In this document: one piece after another, positions 1-5,611 of the stretch
How positions within the stretch are numbered: the first letter of the stretch is position 1
How the letters are laid out: each line of letters begins with the position of its first letter
Assembly (NCBI GenBank): GCA_003559755.1
Contig: PWKM01000100.1
Coordinates: forward strand, 1-7,610
Origin: Planctomycetota bacterium
Lineage (GTDB): Bacteria; Planctomycetota; PUPC01
Direction: 5' to 3'
DNA: 7,610 bases
Made by a program: the position numbers and the translations under genes
Notes under the pieces: model-generated
What the model was told of the DNA's origin: nothing
Databases searched by the model: none
What the model saw: the letters and a program-made list of their open reading frames with translations, nothing else

Positions 1-1968
1 CAGGCCCTGTACAGGCGGCTTGCCGGGACCTCGCGCGATTTCGGCGTAATCGACCCCGATCGCCCCTCCGTCGCCGACCAGCCCGAACACTCGTTCGTCC
101 TCAGAAGCTGGGCCGGCTCGCTGGATGACGACACGTTCTCGAACATCACCTACGAATCGGCGCTGACCTACGACAGTCATCGCCAGCGGATCGTCCTCTG
201 GGGGTCACACGGAAGGCGTGTCGACTCCCCGCAGACCGGACAGACCTGGTTCTACAGGGCGGGCGAACGCAGTTGGAAGCGGCTGCTTGAGACCCACGAA
301 TGGCCCAACGCAACCTGCATCACCTGGGGCCTTCAGTACGACCGGGCCAACCAGGTGGCGCTCTCTCCGCTCACCGGCCGGGGCGGGCACGGCTGGGTGA
401 ACGCCCTCCGCGTCAATATGCAATATTCGCTCCCCTGGCTGCTCGATGCCCGACGGGACGAGTGGTATCCGGTCAAGCCCGCACTGCACAGGGGCAGTGC
501 CCGGGGTCTGCCCGGCGGTTACGACCAGCGGCACGCGACCACTTACTGGTGGCATACCCGCGGTCGCGTCGAGGGCTATGACGCCTATGCAAACGCCTGG
601 TCGCACCTCTCGCACACTCGCGAGGCACCGGTGCAGCGGTCGGGCCGCGGCGGAGTCGAGTACGATCCGAAGACCGGGCGATATCTGTTCGCCGGCAGGC
701 AGAGCGTGTGGGCGTTCGACCCGGTCGAGGAGACCTGGACCGACCTGGAACCCGAGGGCAACGGGCTGCCCGGCGGCCTGACGGTCTACGACTCGGCGAA
801 CCACGTCATCCTGCAATTCCGGGTCAGCGGGCTTTCCAACATGGAAGTGGCGGTCTATCACATCGACGAGAACCGATGGGAGCACCTGCCCCAGGTCCAT
901 CCGGCCCCGCAATACGGCTCGATCGACATCGCATACGACGAAGCTCGCAATGTGACCGTCATCGGCCCCGGTCTGCGGACCTGGTCGACGGGACAGCCGG
1001 CAGTCCAGGAGGCGTGGACCTACCGCTACAAACCGGTCTCGGACCAGCCCGACGCACTCAGCCCGCCCCGCGACGTGACCGTGGTCACCAGCGAGGACGG
1101 AACGGCGCGACTGTCCTGGCGGGCACCGCGAACCGGCACCGTCGGAGCGTATCGCGTCGACCGCGGCAGCGGTGAGAGAGCAGCACTGGCGGACTGGTCG
1201 GAAGTCGCCGAACTCGAGCCCGATGCGACTTCGTTCGTCGATGAGAATCTCGAGGCGGGCGAAAAGGTGTTCTACCGCGTCGTTGCCACCTGCGAAGATG
1301 GCGAACAGATGATGTTCTCGGCCCCGGGCCGAACCGATCCGCCGGCCGTCCGATGGACGGACGCCGTGCTCCGGGGCGACGGAGTTCACCTCGCCTGGCA
1401 GCCCAGCCCCGCCGAAGACGTCGTCGGCTACCACGTCTATCGCGCCACGGTCGATGAGACCAGCTACTGGGGAAGCGTGTTCAACCCCGGAGCCGTTCTT
1501 GACCGGTTGGAACGGATCACCGACGAACCGGTCGAGGCGACGGAGTTCGTCGATACCGACGCCCAGATCGAGGGCGAGGCGAGCGAGTATCAGTGGCCGG
1601 CCACCTACGCCTACGAGGTCCGCCCGGTCAACGCTCTCGGAGTCGAGGGCGGCCGCGGCCCGGCGACACTCGCTCTGCCCGGCCCGCCCGGCCGTGTCCG
1701 AATCGTCCCCTGGCTCGACGGCCGGCGCCTGGTCTTGTGGCAGCCGCCGCGCGGTGTCGGAGCGAGCGGGCACTTCGTCATGCGTCAGGACGACTGGAAC
1801 CGTCTTTTTGCATTCCGGTGGAACGCCGCACCGACCGCCGGTTTCGGGTTCTGGGATGACCGCGAGTACCCGACCGCAGACCGGCGGAGGTACTATATCT
1901 ACGGCGTCGATGTCATGGGGGCCGTCGGCATCCCCAGTTCCGGTGCCTGGAGCCACGGGTTCCCATAA
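1..1968 (+). CDS. Kelch-like beta-propeller / fibronectin type III protein (5' end missing)
   Basis: Reading frame 1 is open from the first base to the TAA at 1966-1968, giving 655 visible residues; the start lies upstream of the window. Numbering from the window edge, the N-terminal half has a repeated pattern of hydrophobics followed by Tyr-Asp, then a strand, then an aromatic (often Trp) strand. The Tyr-Asp pairs fall near residues 57, 113, 174, 221, 263 and 312, a spacing of 42-61, typical of Kelch or galactose-oxidase-like propeller blades. Three fibronectin III-like domains follow, at about 352-441, 450-558 and 561-645, each with the usual Trp and Tyr core strands (for example LSWRAP, LAWQPSP with GYHVYRA, and LVLWQPP). 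The protein ends just after the third domain with no C-terminal anchor or sorting signal. This architecture is usually secreted or surface-exposed and binds carbohydrate or protein. The substrate is unknown, and no catalytic residues can be assigned. The domain calls are pattern-based. Confidence 0.85.
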   Translation, partial: QALYRRLAGTSRDFGVIDPDRPSVADQPEHSFVLRSWAGSLDDDTFSNITYESALTYDSHRQRIVLWGSHGRRVDSPQTGQTWFYRAGERSWKRLLETHEWPNATCITWGLQYDRANQVALSPLTGRGGHGWVNALRVNMQYSLPWLLDARRDEWYPVKPALHRGSARGLPGGYDQRHATTYWWHTRGRVEGYDAYANAWSHLSHTREAPVQRSGRGGVEYDPKTGRYLFAGRQSVWAFDPVEETWTDLEPEGNGLPGGLTVYDSANHVILQFRVSGLSNMEVAVYHIDENRWEHLPQVHPAPQYGSIDIAYDEARNVTVIGPGLRTWSTGQPAVQEAWTYRYKPVSDQPDALSPPRDVTVVTSEDGTARLSWRAPRTGTVGAYRVDRGSGERAALADWSEVAELEPDATSFVDENLEAGEKVFYRVVATCEDGEQMMFSAPGRTDPPAVRWTDAVLRGDGVHLAWQPSPAEDVVGYHVYRATVDETSYWGSVFNPGAVLDRLERITDEPVEATEFVDTDAQIEGEASEYQWPATYAYEVRPVNALGVEGGRGPATLALPGPPGRVRIVPWLDGRRLVLWQPPRGVGASGHFVMRQDDWNRLFAFRWNAAPTAGFGFWDDREYPTADRRRYYIYGVDVMGAVGIPSSGAWSHGFP

Positions 1969-2006
1969 CAGGGGACAAACCGCTGTGGATGCTCAACCCG
2001 GTCGGA

Positions 2007-2030
2007 AACCACCGCGTCGATGACGTGGTT
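2007..2030 (+). other. Weak imperfect hairpin in the gap after the propeller gene
   Basis: AACCA at 2007-2011 pairs with TGGTT at 2026-2030, and CGTC at 2015-2018 pairs with GACG at 2022-2025 around a three-base loop; 2012-2014 is bulged. It lies about 40 bp after the stop of the upstream gene, where a terminator would be expected, but no T-run follows. A smaller CGGGG/CCCCG hairpin sits at 2041-2054. Either could aid factor-dependent termination, or both may be chance in GC-rich DNA. Confidence 0.25.
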
Positions 2031-2070
2031 GGTGATATCCCGGGGCAGACCCCGCAAGCGGCCGGCCTGA

Positions 2071-2100
2071 TTGACGAAGGTCCGGTCGGGCCGATATAAT
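2071..2100 (+). promoter_or_regulatory. Sigma-70-type promoter for radA
   Basis: TTGACG at 2071-2076 matches the -35 consensus at five of six positions, and TATAAT at 2095-2100 is a perfect -10 box. The spacer is 18 bp, within the normal 16-18 range. Transcription would start near 2106-2108, giving a leader of about 24 bases that holds just the ribosome binding site. The AT-rich -10 stands out in a GC-rich background and lies in the only sizeable gap in the window. It probably drives radA and the lipoprotein gene, and possibly further genes. Confidence 0.8.
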
Positions 2101-2120
2101 CCCGGCAATTGCGTTGAATG

Positions 2121-2125
2121 GGAGG
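2121..2125 (+). promoter_or_regulatory. Ribosome binding site fixing the radA TTG start
   Basis: GGAGG lies five bases before the TTG at 2131. It decides the start: the other in-frame TTG at 2071 is the -35 box itself, would add 20 residues not expected in RadA, and would precede the predicted transcription start. Confidence 0.85.
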
Positions 2126-2130
2126 TCTCG

Positions 2131-3486
2131 TTGGCCAAGGCCAAGGTACGGTACGTCTGTCAGCAGTGCGGGCAAAGCTCGCCTCGATGGGCCGGGCGAT
2201 GTCCGGGCTGCGGCGAGTGGAACTCGATGGCCGAGGAGGTCGAGCGCCCGAAGCCGAAGACCGGCGGGACCCACCTCGACAGCGGCGTCGCCCGGCCGAT
2301 CTCGGATGTCGGGCTCGACGAGCACGTGCGGATGGTGACCGGCGTCGGCGAGTTCGACCGCATCCTCGGCGGCGGATTCGTCCGCGGGTCGGCGGTGCTC
2401 ATCGGCGGGGACCCGGGGATCGGCAAATCCACCCTCGCCCTCCAGGTCTGCGAACGGGTAACACGGGCCGGAGCGTCCGCGCTCTACATCACCGGCGAGG
2501 AGTCGCTCGCTCAGGTGAAGCTCCGGGCCCAGCGGCTGGGCGTCGGGTCGGACCGGCTCCTGGTCGCGGCACAGACCGACCTCGGCTCGGTCCTCTCGGA
2601 GGCGACGAAGGCGGATCCCGGTCTGCTGGTGGTCGATTCGATCCAGATGGTCAGCGACGGGCAGTTGGACAGCGCCCCGGGCAGCGTCTCGCAGGTACGC
2701 CAGTGCGCCGCCCGGCTCATCTCGCTGGCCAAGCAGGAGGGGATCTCGCTCGTGCTGGTCGGCCACGTGACCAAGAGCGGGGCCATCGCCGGCCCGCGAG
2801 TACTGGAGCACATGGTGGACACCGTCCTCTATTTCGAGGGCGACGGCCAGCACGCTTACCGCCTGTTGCGGGCGGTGAAGAACCGGTTCGGTTCGACCAA
2901 CGAGATCGGGGTGTTCGAGATGCGGCCGGACGGGCTGCGGAGCGTCCCCAACCCCTCGGAGTTCTTCATCGCCGGATACGGGGGCGGGGCCGGGTCGGCG
3001 GTCGTCCCCTGCGTCGAGGGGACCCGGCCCATGCTGGTCGAGGTACAGGCCCTGGTCACGCGGGCGACCTACGGGACGCCGGAGCGGCGGGTGTCGGGAG
3101 TCGATCGCAACCGGATTTCGATGCTCCTGGCGGTGTTGAGCCGCCGGGGCGGGCTTGACCTGTTCGATCAGAGCGTGTTCGTCAGCGCGGCGGGCGGCGC
3201 CCAGGTGACCGAGCCGGCGGCGGACCTCGGCCTGGCGATGGCGGTCGCATCCAGTTTCACCGACAAGGCGCCCGCTCCCCGGACCGCCTTTGTCGGAGAG
3301 GTCGGCCTGGGGGGCGAGGTCCGGTCGGTCACCAAGCTCGGCCCCCGCCTGACCGAGGTTGCCCGGCTGGGGTTCAAACGGGCGATGGTCCCCGGCGAAA
3401 GCAAACGCGGCCTGCCGAAAGACCTCGCACTGGACATTCTGCCCGTTTCTAATATCATGGATGCTCTTGACCAGTTTTCCAGCTAA
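2131..3486 (+). CDS. radA: DNA repair and recombination protein RadA (Sms)
   Basis: A 451-residue protein, the usual RadA length, reading from a TTG start. RadA is a cytoplasmic RecA-related ATPase and DnaB-like helicase that promotes branch migration of recombination intermediates. Visible in order: an N-terminal zinc finger (C10-x2-C13 and C24-x2-C27); Walker A GDPGIGKST at 93-101 with K99; Walker B LLVVD at 165-169 with D169; the RadA-specific KNRFG motif at 250-254; and a C-terminal Lon-like domain from about 270 to the end, including TEPAADLG at 360-367, which in this family is structural rather than proteolytic. All diagnostic motifs are intact. It has its own near-consensus promoter just upstream, and a lipoprotein gene follows after 13 bp, suggesting co-transcription. 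The alternative TTG at 2071 is rejected because it lies inside the promoter. Confidence 0.97.
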   Translation: MAKAKVRYVCQQCGQSSPRWAGRCPGCGEWNSMAEEVERPKPKTGGTHLDSGVARPISDVGLDEHVRMVTGVGEFDRILGGGFVRGSAVLIGGDPGIGKSTLALQVCERVTRAGASALYITGEESLAQVKLRAQRLGVGSDRLLVAAQTDLGSVLSEATKADPGLLVVDSIQMVSDGQLDSAPGSVSQVRQCAARLISLAKQEGISLVLVGHVTKSGAIAGPRVLEHMVDTVLYFEGDGQHAYRLLRAVKNRFGSTNEIGVFEMRPDGLRSVPNPSEFFIAGYGGGAGSAVVPCVEGTRPMLVEVQALVTRATYGTPERRVSGVDRNRISMLLAVLSRRGGLDLFDQSVFVSAAGGAQVTEPAADLGLAMAVASSFTDKAPAPRTAFVGEVGLGGEVRSVTKLGPRLTEVARLGFKRAMVPGESKRGLPKDLALDILPVSNIMDALDQFSS

Positions 3487-3487
3487 C

Positions 3488-3491
3488 GGAG
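3488..3491 (+). promoter_or_regulatory. Ribosome binding site of the lipoprotein gene
   Basis: GGAG lies eight bases before the ATG at 3500, directly after the radA stop. It supports the start that yields an N-terminal lipoprotein signal, rather than an earlier in-frame start inside radA (3359). Confidence 0.7.
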
Positions 3492-3499
3492 ACGGGATT

Positions 3500-4162
3500 A
3501 TGAAGAGTGCGCTTTCTCTGTTGATGCTCGGCGTTCTGGTGGCGGCGGGCTGCAGCTCCGTGCCGCACGGCCAAAAGCGAATCCGGGCACAGGTGGACCC
3601 TCAGGACAGGCCGATGGCAATCCTACCATTCCAGCCGACCGGCGGGGAGACCCGGACGGAACACGGGCTCTGGCTGGCCATGATGGCGACGAACCTGCTC
3701 CAGGACGAATACCCGAACCTGCGGATCGTCGGCCCGAGGGAGTTGAACGAATCGTTGTCACCCGCCGACATGTCAGCGGCCCTGCGCGGCGAGATCGACC
3801 CGGTGGCGGTCGGCCGGGCAATGGGCGTCGACCTGGTGGTCAGCGGATGGGTCGTCCATTATTCGCTCCACCGCGACGACCTGCAACGCACGTGGGTCGG
3901 GCAGATCGGCTTCCGTTTCGACGTGTACGATGTGTCCGGCGGCCAAGCGGACCGGATCGCGCGCACCCGGGATGAACGATTCACTATCCCCGAGGAACTC
4001 GGCGAGCGGTTCGATCCCAAGTACGAGACCATGGGCGAGGATACTTTTCAGGCAGCACTGTTCCGACACGGGGCACGGAAGGTCGCGGAGTTCTTCTACG
4101 ACCACGTCGTGCCCGCCAACAAGGCCGAGAGGCCGACGGCGATCGTCGGAACGCGAGATTGA
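3500..4162 (+). CDS. Small lipoprotein, possibly of the CsgG/LpoB-like fold
   Basis: A 220-residue protein. Residues 1-18 form a bacterial lipoprotein signal: MKS, a hydrophobic stretch, then VAAGC with Cys18 as the lipidation site; position -3 is Ala rather than the commoner Leu. SS follows the Cys, so there is no Asp at +2, consistent with an outer-membrane destination if the usual Gram-negative rule holds. The mature part opens with a strand MAILPF at 39-44, then IVGPREL at 76-82 and a strand-rich VDLVVSGWV at 110-118. This order (ILPF, a Leu-rich helix, a Gly-Val-Asp-hydrophobic strand ending in Ser-Gly) recalls the CsgG, LpoB, GNA1162 and TolB N-terminal group of periplasmic lipoproteins. 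FFYDHV at 198-203 is near the C terminus. Family placement is inference from pattern and the specific role is unknown. The gene is probably co-transcribed with radA. Confidence 0.85.
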   Translation: MKSALSLLMLGVLVAAGCSSVPHGQKRIRAQVDPQDRPMAILPFQPTGGETRTEHGLWLAMMATNLLQDEYPNLRIVGPRELNESLSPADMSAALRGEIDPVAVGRAMGVDLVVSGWVVHYSLHRDDLQRTWVGQIGFRFDVYDVSGGQADRIARTRDERFTIPEELGERFDPKYETMGEDTFQAALFRHGARKVAEFFYDHVVPANKAERPTAIVGTRD

Positions 4163-4189
4163 TGCCATTGCCGAACCGGGCAGGTGTAT

Positions 4190-4204
4190 GCCGCTCCGGG
4201 CGGC
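4190..4204 (+). other. Short GC hairpin between lipoprotein and dehydrogenase genes
   Basis: GCCGC at 4190-4194 pairs perfectly with GCGGC at 4200-4204 around a five-base loop. No T-run follows, so it is not a standard terminator. It sits 45 bases before the dehydrogenase start and could affect mRNA processing, or be chance. Confidence 0.2.
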
Positions 4205-4237
4205 CTGATGAATCGTGCAGAAAGGGGCCGGACAAAC

Positions 4238-4242
4238 AGGAG
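4238..4242 (+). promoter_or_regulatory. Ribosome binding site fixing the dehydrogenase start
   Basis: AGGAG lies six bases before the ATG at 4249. It supports this start over the in-frame ATG at 4162, which overlaps the lipoprotein stop and would add 29 residues with no match to the family. Confidence 0.85.
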
Positions 4243-4248
4243 ACGTGC

Positions 4249-5556
4249 ATGGACCTGATCCAGAGAATCGAAGACAAAGACATCGGTGTCGGGGTGATCG
4301 GGCTGGGGTATGTGGGGCTCCCCCTGGTCCGCGAGTTCTGTAAAAACGAGTTCCGCGTGGTCGGGTTCGACATCGACCAGGTCAAGGTCGATACCCTGAA
4401 CAGCGGCCAAAGCTACATCCAGCACATCCCGGCCGACCTGATCTCCCGGCTGGTCGATGAAGGTCGGTTCCGTGCCACCTCCGAGTTCGGCGAGCTCCGC
4501 GAGGTGGATGCCATCATCATCTGTGTCCCGACACCGCTCACGCCAACCCGGGAGCCGGACCTGACCGCCGTTCTGTCGACGATGCGGGCCGTCGCCGCCA
4601 ACCTGCGGCCCGGCCACCTGGTGATTCTGGAGAGCACGACCTACCCGGGCACCACCGACGAGGAATGCAGGCCGATTCTCGAAGCAGGCGGGCTGGCCTG
4701 CGGCCGGGACTTCTACCTCGCCTTCTCACCCGAGCGAGAGGACCCGGGGAACCCGATATACTCCGCCGGGAAGATTCCCAAGGTGGTCGGCGGGTGCGAC
4801 CCCGACAGTAGCCGGGCGGCCGTCGCCCTCTATCGCCAGATCGTCGTCGATGTCGTCGAGGTCTCGTCCAGCCAGACGGCCGAGGCGTGCAAGATACTGG
4901 AGAACATCTATCGGGCGGTCAACATCGCTATGGTCAACGAGCTCAAGGTCCTGTTCGACCGGATGGGAATCGACGTGTGGGAGGTGATCGAGGCGGCCTC
5001 GACCAAGCCGTTCGGGTTCCAGCCGTTCTATCCCGGCCCCGGACTCGGCGGACACTGCATCCCCATCGACCCCTTCTACCTCGCGTGGAAGGCCCGACAG
5101 TACAGCCACCCCACCCGGTTCATCGAGCTGGCCGGCGAGATCAACACCTCGATGCCGGAATACGTGGTCGCCCGGCTGGCCGGGGCGCTGAACCGACAGC
5201 GCAAGCCGATCAACGGATCGAACGTTTGTATCCTGGGGATGGCCTACAAGCCCGACGTCGGAGACATCCGCGAGTCGCCGGCCATCCAACTGGCCAACCT
5301 GCTGCACCAGGCCGGAGCGGTGGTCACCTACAACGACCCGTACATCCCGGAGATGAAGACCCGCCATTCCGACCTGAACCTGCAATCGACCGAGCTTACC
5401 GACGAGTTCCTCGCCCGGCAGGATTGCCTGCTGATCGCGACCAATCATACGTGCTACGATTACGACCGGCTGGTCCGGTTGTCCAAACTGGTTATTGATA
5501 CCCGAAACGCCACCCGGGACGTGAAAGAAGGGCGCGAGAAGATTCTCAAGGCGTGA
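4249..5556 (+). CDS. wbpA: Nucleotide sugar dehydrogenase, UDP-N-acetylglucosamine 6-dehydrogenase type
   Basis: A 435-residue protein, the normal length for the family. It should oxidise C6 of a UDP-hexose, most likely UDP-GlcNAc, to the uronic acid using two NAD+, supplying sugar nucleotides for surface polysaccharide in the cytoplasm. Visible: N-terminal Rossmann motif GLGYVG at 18-23; CVPTP after the first Rossmann core, then ESTTYPGTT; the central helical region with N230 and K233; the catalytic loop GGHCIPIDPF with Cys270 as the thiol nucleophile and Asp274; and the C-terminal NAD/UDP-binding motif GMAYKPDVGDIRESP with K334, D339 and R341. The GGHCIPIDPFYL form is characteristic of WbpA-type UDP-GlcNAc dehydrogenases rather than UDP-glucose dehydrogenases (GGSCFPKD), so the substrate call is reasonable but not proven. 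No glycosyltransferase or epimerase gene is adjacent in this window. The WbpA symbol is by similarity only. Confidence 0.93.
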   Translation: MDLIQRIEDKDIGVGVIGLGYVGLPLVREFCKNEFRVVGFDIDQVKVDTLNSGQSYIQHIPADLISRLVDEGRFRATSEFGELREVDAIIICVPTPLTPTREPDLTAVLSTMRAVAANLRPGHLVILESTTYPGTTDEECRPILEAGGLACGRDFYLAFSPEREDPGNPIYSAGKIPKVVGGCDPDSSRAAVALYRQIVVDVVEVSSSQTAEACKILENIYRAVNIAMVNELKVLFDRMGIDVWEVIEAASTKPFGFQPFYPGPGLGGHCIPIDPFYLAWKARQYSHPTRFIELAGEINTSMPEYVVARLAGALNRQRKPINGSNVCILGMAYKPDVGDIRESPAIQLANLLHQAGAVVTYNDPYIPEMKTRHSDLNLQSTELTDEFLARQDCLLIATNHTCYDYDRLVRLSKLVIDTRNATRDVKEGREKILKA

Positions 5557-5559
5557 GCC

Positions 5560-5587
5560 GGCGCCGCCCGACCCGGGGCGGGCCGCC
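5560..5587 (+). terminator. Strong GC hairpin after the dehydrogenase stop (possible non-canonical terminator)
   Basis: GGCG at 5560-5563 pairs with CGCC at 5584-5587, and GCCCG at 5566-5570 pairs with CGGGC at 5579-5583, with a two-base bulge and an eight-base loop: nine G-C pairs beginning three bases after the stop. No T-tract follows, so it lacks the second half of an intrinsic terminator. It may act as a U-less terminator, an attenuator or a 3'-end stabiliser. The next ribosome binding site begins nine bases after it. Confidence 0.35.
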
Positions 5588-5595
5588 GCACAGCA

Positions 5596-5601
5596 GAGGA
5601 G
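5596..5601 (+). promoter_or_regulatory. Ribosome binding site for the GTG start of the DUF5696-like gene
   Basis: GAGGAG lies ten bases before the GTG at 5612. The GTG is in frame, and residues immediately after it already form the family's first beta-strand, so this start leaves no missing N terminus. Confidence 0.75.
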
Positions 5602-5611
5602 CACCGATACC

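Noticed and set aside
205..1956. Long antisense open frame (583 codons, - strand) opposite the propeller/FN3 gene
   Set aside because: The sense strand encodes clear repeats and FN3 domains across the whole span. The antisense product has no recognisable motif and is the kind of shadow frame that GC-rich third positions create.
1993..2853. 286-codon antisense frame covering the radA promoter and the first half of radA
   Set aside because: It lies opposite intact RadA motifs, has no recognisable domain, and would require the promoter region to be coding.
2131..3486. RadA as a Lon-type protease because of its C-terminal Lon-like domain
   Set aside because: The zinc finger, RecA core and KNRFG motif define RadA, whose Lon-like domain is not known to be proteolytic.
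4159..4190. Possible promoter before the dehydrogenase (TTGATG or TTGCCG with TATGCC)
   Set aside because: The spacers are about 22 and 13 bp, outside the working range, and the -10 match is poor.
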